Source: Piscinibacter sp. XHJ-5 (GTDB lineage Bacteria > Pseudomonadota > Gammaproteobacteria > Burkholderiales > Burkholderiaceae_C). From it: a DNA stretch of 64,000 nt. A program made the translations under genes and the position numbers. The notes beneath the pieces are model-generated. The model searched no databases, was not told the DNA's origin, and was given only the letters and a program-made list of their open reading frames with translations. Location of the stretch: positions 310,001 to 374,000 of the forward strand of contig NZ_CP123228.1 in the NCBI RefSeq assembly GCF_029855045.1. The letters run 5' to 3'. This document shows, piece by piece, positions 55,750-63,764 of the stretch (position 1 is the first letter of the stretch; each line of letters starts with the position of its first letter).

Positions 55750-56715
55750 CCCACCGACCGAAATCGTACAAACCGATCCTCCGCCGAGCGCGCCGAGCTG
55801 CTGTGGCCGCACATCCACCTGCTGACCGTCATCGCGCAGACGGGCAGCTTCACGCAGGCGGCGCAGCGGCTCACGCTCAGCAAGGCGGCTGTCAGCCAGC
55901 GCATCGCCGAGCTGGAGCGAGTCGTCGGACTGACGCTGGTGCAGCGCACCACGCGCTCGGTGCGGCTCACCGACGCTGGCCAGCGCCTGGTCGACGACAC
56001 GGTCGAGTCATTCGCCCACATCGCGCGCAGCCTGGGCGGCGTGCGCGACCTCGCCGGTCAGCCGCGCGGACTGGTGCGGGTGTCGGCACCCGTGGCGCTC
56101 GGCCGACAGCAGATCGCGCCCACGCTGGAAACGTTCTTCCGCCGCCATCCGGAGGTGCGCGTCGAGCTGGAGCTTTCCGACCGCGTCGCCAACCTGGCGC
56201 ACGAAGGCTTCGATCTGGCGGTGCGGCACACCAGCGCGCCGCCCGACAACCACGTCGCCTGGAAGCTCTGCGAGACGCGCACGCTGCTCGTGGCCGGCGC
56301 AAGCTACCTGCGGCGCCGCGGCATGCCCGAGCATCCTTCCGACCTGGCGACCCACGACTGCCTGGCCTACCTGCGCAGCGGGCCGGCGATGTGGTGGTTC
56401 GAGCAACGCGAGCGCGCGCGCGGCGCGCGCGAGCCCGAGCGGGTCAGCGTCGCGGTGCAGGGGCCGCTGCGCGCCAACAACTCCGAGCTCCTGCGCGACG
56501 CCGTGCTGTCGGGCCTGGGCATCGCGCAGGTCCCCGACTTCAGCGCCGGCGCGGCAGTGCGCGCGGGACGGCTGCGAGAGGTGCTCCCCGGCTGGCGCCC
56601 GGTGGGATTCTTCGGCGACGCGGTCTACGCCATCCGGCCATGGAGCCCGGTCACCCCGCGCGCCGTGCAGGTGCTGGTGGAGCATCTGCGCGAGCAACTG
56701 GCCGCGGGTTTCTGA
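55747..56715 (+). CDS. LysR-family transcriptional regulator
   Basis: A 322-residue LysR regulator: N-terminal winged helix at residues about 20-80 (QTGSFTQAAQRLTLSKAAVSQRIAELERVVG), followed by the effector-binding domain (VRVSAPVALGRQQIAPTLETFF and FDLAVRHTSAPPDNHVAWKL). The N-terminus is preceded by about 18 polar residues. It is divergent from mmsA and probably regulates it in response to a valine-pathway intermediate; that is inference from position. The GTG at 55738 would add three residues; the ATG at 55747 is preferred. Confidence 0.92.
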   Translation: MPTDRNRTNRSSAERAELLWPHIHLLTVIAQTGSFTQAAQRLTLSKAAVSQRIAELERVVGLTLVQRTTRSVRLTDAGQRLVDDTVESFAHIARSLGGVRDLAGQPRGLVRVSAPVALGRQQIAPTLETFFRRHPEVRVELELSDRVANLAHEGFDLAVRHTSAPPDNHVAWKLCETRTLLVAGASYLRRRGMPEHPSDLATHDCLAYLRSGPAMWWFEQRERARGAREPERVSVAVQGPLRANNSELLRDAVLSGLGIAQVPDFSAGAAVRAGRLREVLPGWRPVGFFGDAVYAIRPWSPVTPRAVQVLVEHLREQLAAGF

Positions 56716-56716
56716 G

Positions 56717-57502
56717 TCACGGCGCGGCCTGGTGCCTCTGCAGCATCGCCGGCAGGCGCTGCTCCCGCTGCAGCCGGGCGAGGCCCCCGTTGATGGCGTT
56801 GATCAAGGGCTGCGCATGTTCGTACTGGCGCGACACGATGAAGTGGATCCGCAGCGGCTTCACTTCCGGCAGCGCGGCGCTCGCCAGCAGCGCGCCACTC
56901 AACTCGGGCGTTCCCAGCAGCCGGAAGCCGTTGATCACCTCCTGGCCCTCCACGAAAGCGTCGCACCGGCGCGCCTGCAGCATGCGCACCAGTGCGGCGT
57001 AGTCGGCGGCGCCGGTGTAGACCTTGTCGGCCACCGGGCCGAGGTGGGCGTAGCTGATGCCGTTGAGCCCGCACAGCCGATAGGCGCCGAGGTCGTTCAG
57101 GGACGACAGCGCCAGGCCCTTCGGCCACTCGGCTGCAAGGAAGTACACCCTCGGCACGAGCGCCAGGTAGGACTCGCTGTAGAGAAACGACTGCGTGCGC
57201 TGGGCGTTGTGGAACGCGGCCATCACGATGTGCATCTGCTGTCCGGCGCGCGCTTCCGCGAGGCAGCGTGCGAACGGCAGCAGCGTCACCTCGGCCTTGA
57301 ACCGGCTGCCCTGCAGGGCCGCGGCGAGCACATCCGGAGAGAAGCCGGCGACGTCGCCGGTCACACGCCCATCGCGGCGCAGGAAGTAGGAAGAGGGCGG
57401 CCATTCGTTGGCGCCCCCGCAGGCACGCACCTCCAGCGGCGAGGCCTGCGCCGGCATCCATGCCAGCACGAGCAGCGCAACCGCCCACAACATTCGCTTC
57501 AA
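56717..57502 (-). CDS. orphan periplasmic solute-binding protein
   Basis: A 261-residue family 3-like binding protein. TTG at 57502 after GGGAG (7-base spacing) gives a signal peptide with a basic start (KRMLW), cleaved near PAQA-SP; the first ATG is 57493. Body motifs are EVRACGGANEWPPSSYF, VAGFSPDVLAAAL, FLYSESYLALVPRVYFL and LINAINGGLARLQREQRLP. No permease or ATPase adjoins it. The product resembles the one at 4002-4904 in being a lone family 3-like protein. Convergent with the LysR gene, 1 base apart. Confidence 0.78.
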   Translation of the reverse strand: MKRMLWAVALLVLAWMPAQASPLEVRACGGANEWPPSSYFLRRDGRVTGDVAGFSPDVLAAALQGSRFKAEVTLLPFARCLAEARAGQQMHIVMAAFHNAQRTQSFLYSESYLALVPRVYFLAAEWPKGLALSSLNDLGAYRLCGLNGISYAHLGPVADKVYTGAADYAALVRMLQARRCDAFVEGQEVINGFRLLGTPELSGALLASAALPEVKPLRIHFIVSRQYEHAQPLINAINGGLARLQREQRLPAMLQRHQAAP

Positions 57503-57670
57503 ACTGCCACTCCCGATTGCGCGGACGTCGTGCACCGCGTCGGCTGCCGATTGTGGGACGCCGGTGACGGCTCGACAAGTCGGTGCTCGCCTCGCCGCGG
57601 CAGCAAGCGTGTGCAGGGCATCACGGCCCGCGGTTGGCTATGCTCACGATGCCATCGCCGGAGACCTCCC

Positions 57671-58084
57671 ATGCTCAGACCGCAAGCCACCGCGCAGTAT
57701 TTCAATTCGTTCCAGGCCGGCAGCCTGCCCGACCGCTACGGCTTGCGCGTGACCGAAGTGGCCGAAGGTCGCGTTTGCGCCGAAATGGAACTGCAGCCGT
57801 GGATGCACGCCCCCAACGGCTACCTGCATGCGGCCAGCGTGATCCTGCTGGCCGACACCTGCGCCGGCTACGCCACCGTCGCGCATTTGCCGGACGGTGC
57901 GAAGAACTTCACCACCATCGAGCTGAAGAGCAACTTTCTGGGCACGGCCAAGGAAGGCGTGATCCGCTGCGAGGCAGTCGGTGAACACCTCGGCCGCACC
58001 ACGCATATCTGGTCCGCCACCGTGTTCGGCCCGCAGGGGAAAAAGATCGCACTCTTCCGCTGCACCCAGATGATCCTCAGCTAG
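57671..58084 (+). CDS. PaaI-family hotdog thioesterase
   Basis: A 137-residue hotdog-fold thioesterase. The catalytic region is MHAPNGYLHAASVILLADTCAGYAT, with the Asp and Asn/Gly at the usual places. NFTTIELKSNFLGTA and GRTTHIWSATVFGPQGK fit the PaaI/YbgC-like group. It hydrolyses acyl-CoA; the substrate is unknown. ATG at 57671 follows a GAGACC stretch. It is followed by a 371-base stretch with no obvious gene, described separately. Confidence 0.9.
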   Translation: MLRPQATAQYFNSFQAGSLPDRYGLRVTEVAEGRVCAEMELQPWMHAPNGYLHAASVILLADTCAGYATVAHLPDGAKNFTTIELKSNFLGTAKEGVIRCEAVGEHLGRTTHIWSATVFGPQGKKIALFRCTQMILS

Positions 58085-58455
58085 GGCGGAAATCAGCCGG
58101 CCCCAAGCCGGCTCGTCCATCAAGCTGGAGCCCCTCCCGCAGGGGTTGGGGTGCTGTCACCCATGGGCATGCTTTGGCCTCACCAAGTCAGGCCAAAAAA
58201 AAAGCCCACCCGCGTTGGCAGGTGGGCTGTGTCAAGTCCTCAAAAAAGGACGTCGTTGGGACGGTTGCTCGGTCGGGCACCCTGTGATGGGTTCTTCTTC
58301 TCTTGCGGGTGTTGCGACCTTGACGCGTGGGCTCTGAACCCCGTGTGACAGCGATGGGGGGACTGTAGGGGGCGGCCTGGAGGAGGGATATCCCCAATAC
58401 GAGGGAGAACTGGGGCAACGAATTGTGGCAAGCGTATGTCCACGACAATCCTGCG
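58085..58455. other. 371-base intergenic stretch with hairpins and a minus-strand terminator
   Basis: No convincing gene is seen here. From left to right: a hairpin AGCCGGC/GCCGGCT (58095-58101 with 58107-58113) after the thioesterase stop, without a T run; a GC-rich palindromic run near 58129-58148; a perfect 8-base stem TTTGGCCT/AGGCCAAA (58173-58180 with 58190-58197); a minus-strand terminator; a small GTCCT/AGGAC stem (58236-58240 with 58247-58251). Small minus-strand open frames here show no family features. The right end should hold the UPF0149 promoter. Confidence 0.6.
58195..58228 (-). terminator. orphan minus-strand Rho-independent terminator
   Basis: On the minus strand AGCCCACC (58228-58221) pairs with GGTGGGCT (58210-58203), then a run of nine T (58203-58195). 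No recognised minus-strand gene lies upstream: the next genes on that side are on the plus strand. It could end a small RNA starting near 58350-58400. Confidence 0.75.
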
Positions 58456-59163
58456 ATGCCTCACTCGTCGCGCCCTCGTCCGCCAGCGTCATCCCCGGGC
58501 GTGGAGGTTCGCCCTCTCGACGAGGGCGAGCTCGACGAGCTGCAACGGCTGCTCGACAGCGTGCCGGCGCCGCTCGAGCCCCTCGACGTGAGCATGCTCG
58601 ATGGCTTCCTTTGCGGCGTGCTGGTGCAGCCGCAGCGGGTGCCCGAATCGCGCTGGCTGCCGCATGTCACGGATGCCGACGGCCGAGCCCTTCCGCCGCG
58701 CTTCGATGCGTCGCGGCTGCAAGTGCTGGCGCGGCGCCGCCATGCCGAGCTTGACCAGGCGATCGGGCGGCGGCAATGGTTCGATCCGTGGGTGTTCGAG
58801 CTCGCCGGCGACGGCCACGATGCGCCCGCCGACGAGGACCAGGCGCCGCCCGAAGTCGATGCGGTGTATCCCTGGGTGGCGGGATTCGCCACCGCGATGG
58901 AGCTCTTCCCGGCGTTGATGCAGCACGACGCCGCTGCGTTGACGGAACCGCTCGCCTTGCTGTATCGCCACCTCGATCCCGACGATCTGGAAGATGCCGA
59001 CGATCTGCTGGCCGCGATCGAATTGCTCGAGCCGCCCACCGATCTGACCGAAGCGGTCGAGGAGCTGGTGCGCGCGACCCTGTTGCTCGCCGACGTCGGC
59101 CGTCCGCTCGCGGTTGCGGCGCGGCCGGGCCCGCGCCGACCGCCTCCGCGGCCGCGCCGCTAG
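58456..59163 (+). CDS. UPF0149 (YecA/YgfB-like) family protein
   Basis: A 235-residue protein with the UPF0149 pattern: LDELQRLLDSV, LDVSMLDGFLCGVLVQP, and a C-terminal helical DAVYPWVAGFATAMELFPALM followed by an Asp/Leu-rich segment and a Pro/Arg tail (RPPPRPRR). In E. coli relatives include YecA and YgfB; the role is unclear. ATG at 58456 is preferred; 58423 would add 11 residues. Its stop overlaps the convergent Hsp70 gene by 4 bases. Confidence 0.88.
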   Translation: MPHSSRPRPPASSPGVEVRPLDEGELDELQRLLDSVPAPLEPLDVSMLDGFLCGVLVQPQRVPESRWLPHVTDADGRALPPRFDASRLQVLARRRHAELDQAIGRRQWFDPWVFELAGDGHDAPADEDQAPPEVDAVYPWVAGFATAMELFPALMQHDAAALTEPLALLYRHLDPDDLEDADDLLAAIELLEPPTDLTEAVEELVRATLLLADVGRPLAVAARPGPRRPPPRPRR

Positions 59164-60440
59164 CCGAACCAGCGCTGTGCGTGCAGGCCGAGTCCCGTGG
59201 CGACGCTGGCGAAGCGATCGCCGCGCACCGGCCGCGCCGCCGGAAACGCCGCGGCGATGCGCGTGGCGAGCAGCCGCAGGCCGGTCGAGCCGCCGGTGAA
59301 GTAAAGCGTCGCGATGCGCTCCGGCGCGATTCCGGCCTGTGCCGCGGTGGCGCGGGCCGCATCCACGATGCGCGACAGGTCCGCCTCGATGGCCTGCACG
59401 GCAGCGCGCTCGGTGAGGGGTACTCGCAGACCGCGCTCGACATGGCCCAGGTCGATGACCGTGTCGCCGCCGTCGGCCACCTCGATCTTCGCCTGCTCGG
59501 CCCGCGCCGCCAGCTCGTGCCCGAGGCGCTCGGTGACGACCGTCATCAGCCGCTGGTGGTGCAGCGGGTCGGCGTAGAACACCTTCATCTGGCGCAGCTC
59601 GGCGACACGCTGCGGCGTGTACACCGTGTTGATGAGATGCCACGTGGCGAGATCGAAGTACACGCCGCTGGGCACTTCGCGCGCCGGGGCGCCGTTGATG
59701 CTGGGGCCGTAGGCGCCATAGCCGAGCTCGCGCAGGATGCCGGCCAGCTCGATGCGCCGGTCGAAGTCGGTGCCGGCGATGTGCACGCCATGGTTGGCGA
59801 GGATGTCGTCCTTGCGGTCGGGGCGCGGCGCACGCTGCGGGCCGACGCGCACGACGGAGAAGTCGGACGTGCCGCCGCCGATATCGGCGACCAGCACGAT
59901 CTCTTCGCGCTGCACGTGGCGCTCGTGGTCGAACGCAGCGGCGATCGGCTCGTACTGGAACTGCAGCTCGTCGAAGCCGACAGAGCGTGCCGCCGACTCG
60001 AGCGCCGCCTGCGCCTGCGCGTCGCGCGCGGGATCGTCGTCGACGAAGAACACCGGTCGCCCGAGGATGGCCCGGCGTATGGGCGCGGCGGCCTGCCCTT
60101 CGGCCTTGGCCTTCAGGTGGCGCAGGTAGCCGGCGATGACATCGAGGTACTTCACGCCGCGTCCGCCGCCGACGTCGGTGGTCTGGTCGACCAGGCTGGA
60201 GCCGAGGATGCTCTTCATCGAGCGCATCAGGCGCCCGTCAATGCCGTCGACATAGGCCGCCACGGCGGCGCGGCCGAAGGCCCGAGGCGGTTCCGGGCGA
60301 TGAGCGCCGTCGGCGAAATAGAACACCGCGGTGGGCATGGTGCGCTGCCCGGGCTCCAGTTCGACGAGCTGCATCTGCGTGGCGCCGGCCGGAATCGCGA
60401 TCGCGGAGTTGGAGGTGCCGAAGTCGATCGCGCAGTACAT
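59160..60440 (-). CDS. Hsp70-family chaperone (YegD-like)
   Basis: A 426-residue DnaK-family protein, near the E. coli YegD length (450). ATPase motifs: phosphate-1 AIDFGTSNSAIAI, phosphate-2 LVADIGGGTSDFSVV, and adenosine motif YFTGGSTGLRLL. It lacks a DnaK substrate-binding domain, as YegD does. The function is not known beyond chaperone-like. It begins with MYCAIDFG and faces away from the second ECF sigma gene (100-base gap). Confidence 0.92.
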   Translation of the reverse strand: MYCAIDFGTSNSAIAIPAGATQMQLVELEPGQRTMPTAVFYFADGAHRPEPPRAFGRAAVAAYVDGIDGRLMRSMKSILGSSLVDQTTDVGGGRGVKYLDVIAGYLRHLKAKAEGQAAAPIRRAILGRPVFFVDDDPARDAQAQAALESAARSVGFDELQFQYEPIAAAFDHERHVQREEIVLVADIGGGTSDFSVVRVGPQRAPRPDRKDDILANHGVHIAGTDFDRRIELAGILRELGYGAYGPSINGAPAREVPSGVYFDLATWHLINTVYTPQRVAELRQMKVFYADPLHHQRLMTVVTERLGHELAARAEQAKIEVADGGDTVIDLGHVERGLRVPLTERAAVQAIEADLSRIVDAARATAAQAGIAPERIATLYFTGGSTGLRLLATRIAAAFPAARPVRGDRFASVATGLGLHAQRWFG

Positions 60441-60540
60441 GGAAACCCTCTTCGCAAGGCCAATGCAGGGGGGCGCGATTGTAGGTTCCTGTCCACGCGC
60501 GCGGCATACTCTGCGCCGAACTGTCGAGGGGAGGTCACCC

Positions 60541-61113
60541 ATGTCCGCCGCCGAAGACCTGCCGCAACTCATGTCGCGCGTGGCGCTGCGCGACCGTGTC
60601 GCCTTCGAGCGGCTGTACCGCGCCACCTGTGCGCATCTTTTGGGCGTCGCGTTCCGTATATTGAACAACCGCGACCGCGCCGAAGAGGTGCTGCAGGAAG
60701 CTTTCATGAACGTCTGGCACAACGCCGCCGGGTACAACCCCGCGGTCGCCTCCCCGATGACCTGGCTCATCAACATCGTCCGCAACAAGGCGATCGACGC
60801 CGTGCGTTCGGGCAAGACCGAGCGCAGCGCCACCGTGGCGCTGGACGACGAAGGCATGGACGTGGCCGCCGACGATTCGCTGCAGCCGCAGCAACTGCTG
60901 GACGACAGCCTGCTGAAGGTCAAGATCGATCGCTGCATGGGCGAGCTCAACGCCTCGCAGCGTCAGGCGCTGGCGCTCGCGTATTACCGCGGCATGGTTC
61001 ACACCGACATCGCCGAGGCGCTGAACGCACCGCTGGGCACCGCGAAGGCCTGGGTCCGGCGCGGCCTGGACAAGCTGAAGAGCTGTCTCGAGGCGGCGGG
61101 AGTCGCGGCATGA
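60541..61113 (+). CDS. ECF RNA polymerase sigma factor (second sigK-like)
   Basis: A 190-residue ECF sigma: region 2 has RDRAEEVLQEAFMNVWHNAAGYN and region 4 NASQRQALALAYYRGMVHTDIAEALNAPLGTAKAWVRRGLDKLKS. The ATG follows GGGGAGG. It overlaps the anti-sigma gene by 4 bases. It is a paralogue in type of the sigma at 39046-39681, sharing the region 4 PLGT-K-WVRR pattern. An extracytoplasmic stress signal is implied but not named. Confidence 0.93.
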   Translation: MSAAEDLPQLMSRVALRDRVAFERLYRATCAHLLGVAFRILNNRDRAEEVLQEAFMNVWHNAAGYNPAVASPMTWLINIVRNKAIDAVRSGKTERSATVALDDEGMDVAADDSLQPQQLLDDSLLKVKIDRCMGELNASQRQALALAYYRGMVHTDIAEALNAPLGTAKAWVRRGLDKLKSCLEAAGVAA

Positions 61114-61856
61114 ACTACCTGCAGCCCGAGCGGCTCGACCGTCTCGCGCGGGAGTACGTCCTGGGCACGCTGACCGGCGCGGCGCGACGGCGCTTCGAGC
61201 GGCTGCTGCGCCAGACACCCGCCGCGATGCTGGCGGTGAGCGCCTGGCAGGAGCGCTTCAGCGTGCTGGCCGCCGGTGTGCCGCCCCTGCAGCCGCGCGA
61301 AGGCGTCTGGCAGGGGCTGGAGCACCGGCTCTTTCCCGGCGCCAGGGACGCTGCGCCCGCGCCGGCCCGTCCCCTGCAATGGCTGTGGAACCTCCTCTCC
61401 GCGAAGACCCTTGCCGGCGCCCTCGCCGGCGTGCTGCTGTGCGCGGTCGTGCTGCGAGTGCAGCCGGGGCTGATCGGGCTCGAGACCCAGACCGACGCGT
61501 TGCCCGCGAGCTACGTCGGCCTGCTGCTGGACACCGCCGGCAAGCCCAGCTTGCTGGCCAACTCGCGCCGCCACGGCAGGCAGCTCACCGTGAAGGTGCT
61601 GCAGCCGGTGGCCGTGCCGGCCGGCCAGATCGCGCAGCTCTGGGCGGTCACCAAGGACGGCGATCCGTTCCCGGTGGCGGCGTTGCCGCCGCTGCCGGCG
61701 AGGGGCTCCATCACATTGACGATGCCCGACACCTCGGAGAAGCTGTTCTCCAACGTTCCGCGGCTGGTGGTGACACTGCAGGCTGCGCCCGCGCAGCCGG
61801 GCGACAAGCCAGCGGTCGATCCGGTGCTTGCCGGCCACTGCGTGAAATTGTGGTGA
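61110..61856 (+). CDS. anti-sigma factor (RskA-type, second)
   Basis: A 248-residue membrane anti-sigma factor. Cytoplasmic part residues about 1-90 (RLDRLAREYVLGTLTGAARRRFERLL), one TM helix near 100-118 and an RskA C-terminal domain (AQLWAVTKDGDPFPVAALPPLP, VTLQAAPAQPGDKP). The opening is strongly like the anti-sigma at 38337-39044 (RLA.(D/E)YV.GTL.G.ARRRFE). It overlaps the sigma gene by 4 bases and should hold it inactive until periplasmic signalling. Confidence 0.9.
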   Translation: MNYLQPERLDRLAREYVLGTLTGAARRRFERLLRQTPAAMLAVSAWQERFSVLAAGVPPLQPREGVWQGLEHRLFPGARDAAPAPARPLQWLWNLLSAKTLAGALAGVLLCAVVLRVQPGLIGLETQTDALPASYVGLLLDTAGKPSLLANSRRHGRQLTVKVLQPVAVPAGQIAQLWAVTKDGDPFPVAALPPLPARGSITLTMPDTSEKLFSNVPRLVVTLQAAPAQPGDKPAVDPVLAGHCVKLW

Positions 61857-61963
61857 GCGCTTTTCGAGTTTCTTGCGCGGCATCGGCGTCCAGGCCGTCC
61901 CGTCCTTCGTAAGTCGGCCCAAGACACCGCATCCCGTCGGTGTCTGCAACCTGAGGAACCACC

Positions 61964-62434
61964 ATGACGTCCACTCTCTCCCGCATCCTTGCCGCCGGTG
62001 CGCTGGCTTTCACCTTCCACGCCGCGTACGCCGCCGACACCGAGCCCGTCGCCAACGACAAGCTGTCGCCGGTGCGCGCGCAGATCGCCGCCAAGCAGTG
62101 GCGCGGCGCGATCGACGAGCTGAAGAAGATCAACGACACCGGCAGCGCCGACTGGAACAACCTGATGGGCTACAGCCTGCGCAAGGCCAAGACGCCCGAC
62201 TACGAAGGCGCCGAGAAGTACTACAGCGAAGCGCTGCGCATCGATCCCAAGCACCGCGGCGCGCTGGAGTATTCGGGCGAGCTGTACCTGATCAAGGGCG
62301 ACCTGCCGAAGGCCGAGGAGCGATTGGCCGCGCTCGACAAGATCTGCCGCCTCCCGTGCGAGGAGTACACCGACCTGAAGAAGGCGATCGCCGCCTACAA
62401 GGCCAACGGCAACAAGTACGCCGCCAAGGACTGA
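61964..62434 (+). CDS. secreted TPR protein
   Basis: A 156-residue protein with a signal peptide (residues 1-24, cleaved near AAYAA-DT) and two or three TPR-like repeats (WNNLMGYSLRKAKTPDYEGAEKYYSEALRIDP and ALEYSGELYLIKGDLPKAEERLA), ending with a CRLPCEEY Cys pair and a Lys-rich tail. It follows the sigma/anti-sigma pair by 107 bases on the same strand, which suggests it may be in the sigma's regulon. The function is unknown. Confidence 0.82.
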   Translation: MTSTLSRILAAGALAFTFHAAYAADTEPVANDKLSPVRAQIAAKQWRGAIDELKKINDTGSADWNNLMGYSLRKAKTPDYEGAEKYYSEALRIDPKHRGALEYSGELYLIKGDLPKAEERLAALDKICRLPCEEYTDLKKAIAAYKANGNKYAAKD

Positions 62435-63742
62435 TCAGGCCGCCGCCATCCGCGGCTGCGGTGCCGGGCCCGCTTCGCCATGGAAGCCGAAGCCGATGCG
62501 CGGACGCCGTCCCGCCATCAGCTCGGCCAGCGCCCGGCCGGAGCCCGCGCCATGGGTCCAGCCCAGCGTGCCGTGGCCCGCGTTGATCCAGAGGTTGTGC
62601 ACACGGCTGCGGCCGATGATCGGGATGTTGCTCGGCGTGCTGGGCCGCAGGCCCGCCCAGAAGTTCGGCTCGCTCGTGTCGGCCACGCCCGGGAACAGCT
62701 CCTCGTAGCGAGCAACCAGCGCCGCGCAGCGGCGGCGCGAGGTGCGGCTGTCGATGGAGGCGTCGTAGCCGGCCATCTCGGCGGTGCCCGCGACGCGGAT
62801 GTGATCGCCCAGCCGGCTGATGGCGATCTTGCGGGCGTCGTCGATCATGCTGACCACGCTCGCATCCTGCGGGCGCTTCAGCTTCATCGTGGCCGAATAG
62901 CCCTTGGCCGGATAGATGGGCAGGCGGATTCCCAGCGGCCGCAGCAGCGGCGCGGTGAAGCTGCCCATCGCCGCCACATAGGCGTCGGCCTTCAGCACCG
63001 CCACGCGGCCGCTGGCGCGCTCGCGCACCTGCACGGCGTCGAGCAGGCGGCCGCCCGTTTCGAAGCCGAGCACATCGTGGCCGTAGAGGAAGGTGGCGCC
63101 CTGCTGCGCGCAGCGCCGGGCCAGCGCTTGGGTGAACACGCGCGCGTCGCCTGATTCATCGCTGGCCGTGAAGGTGCCGCCGAAGATGCGGTCGGCGAAG
63201 TGCCGCAGCGCAGGCTCGACCTTCAGCACTTCCTCGCGCGACAGCACGCGCCGGTCGACGCCATGACGGCGCATCAGCTCGGCGCCTGCGGCGCCGGCAT
63301 CGAGCTCCTGCTGGCTCGAGAAGAAATGCAGGATGCCGCGCTCGAGGCGCTGGTACTCGATGCCGGTCTGCGCGACCATGCCCTTCAGTGTCTCGTGGCT
63401 GTAGCGGCCCAGCGCGACGAGCTGTGCCACGTTGCGCTCGAACGCAGCGTCGTTGCACTGCGCGAGGAACGCAAGACCCCAGCGCCATTGATGCGGATCG
63501 AGGCGGGGGCGAAACAGCAGCGGCGAGTCGTCGCGCAGCAGCCACCTGGCCACCTTGAACGGCGCCTGTGCGTTCGCCCAGGGCTCGCAGAAGCTGACCG
63601 AGATCTGCGCGCCGTTGGCGAAGCTGGTCTCCATCGCCGCATCGGGCTGGCGGTCGATGACCGTCACGCGGTGGCCTTGCTCGAGCAGGTGCCAGGCGGT
63701 GCTGATGCCGATGATGCCGGCGCCCATGACGATCACGTTCAT
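62435..63742 (-). CDS. dadA: D-amino acid dehydrogenase small subunit
   Basis: A 435-residue FAD enzyme that oxidises D-amino acids, mainly D-alanine, feeding electrons to the respiratory chain. The N-terminal dinucleotide motif is GAGIIGISTAWHLLEQGHRVTVID, with an SPE-like conserved stretch later and NAGHGTLGWTHGAGSGRALAE near the end (FAD contact). It ends with the stop adjacent to the secreted TPR gene (convergent). It complements the alanine racemase at 28233, though far away. Function is firm. Confidence 0.93.
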   Translation of the reverse strand: MNVIVMGAGIIGISTAWHLLEQGHRVTVIDRQPDAAMETSFANGAQISVSFCEPWANAQAPFKVARWLLRDDSPLLFRPRLDPHQWRWGLAFLAQCNDAAFERNVAQLVALGRYSHETLKGMVAQTGIEYQRLERGILHFFSSQQELDAGAAGAELMRRHGVDRRVLSREEVLKVEPALRHFADRIFGGTFTASDESGDARVFTQALARRCAQQGATFLYGHDVLGFETGGRLLDAVQVRERASGRVAVLKADAYVAAMGSFTAPLLRPLGIRLPIYPAKGYSATMKLKRPQDASVVSMIDDARKIAISRLGDHIRVAGTAEMAGYDASIDSRTSRRRCAALVARYEELFPGVADTSEPNFWAGLRPSTPSNIPIIGRSRVHNLWINAGHGTLGWTHGAGSGRALAELMAGRRPRIGFGFHGEAGPAPQPRMAAA

Positions 63743-63764
63743 GCGATGGAGACTCTCGGTGTGT

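Noticed and set aside
58188..58492. Three overlapping short minus-strand frames in the gap after the thioesterase
   Set aside because: Arg/Pro-rich, no ribosome binding site or family likeness; the terminator is better explained by a small RNA.
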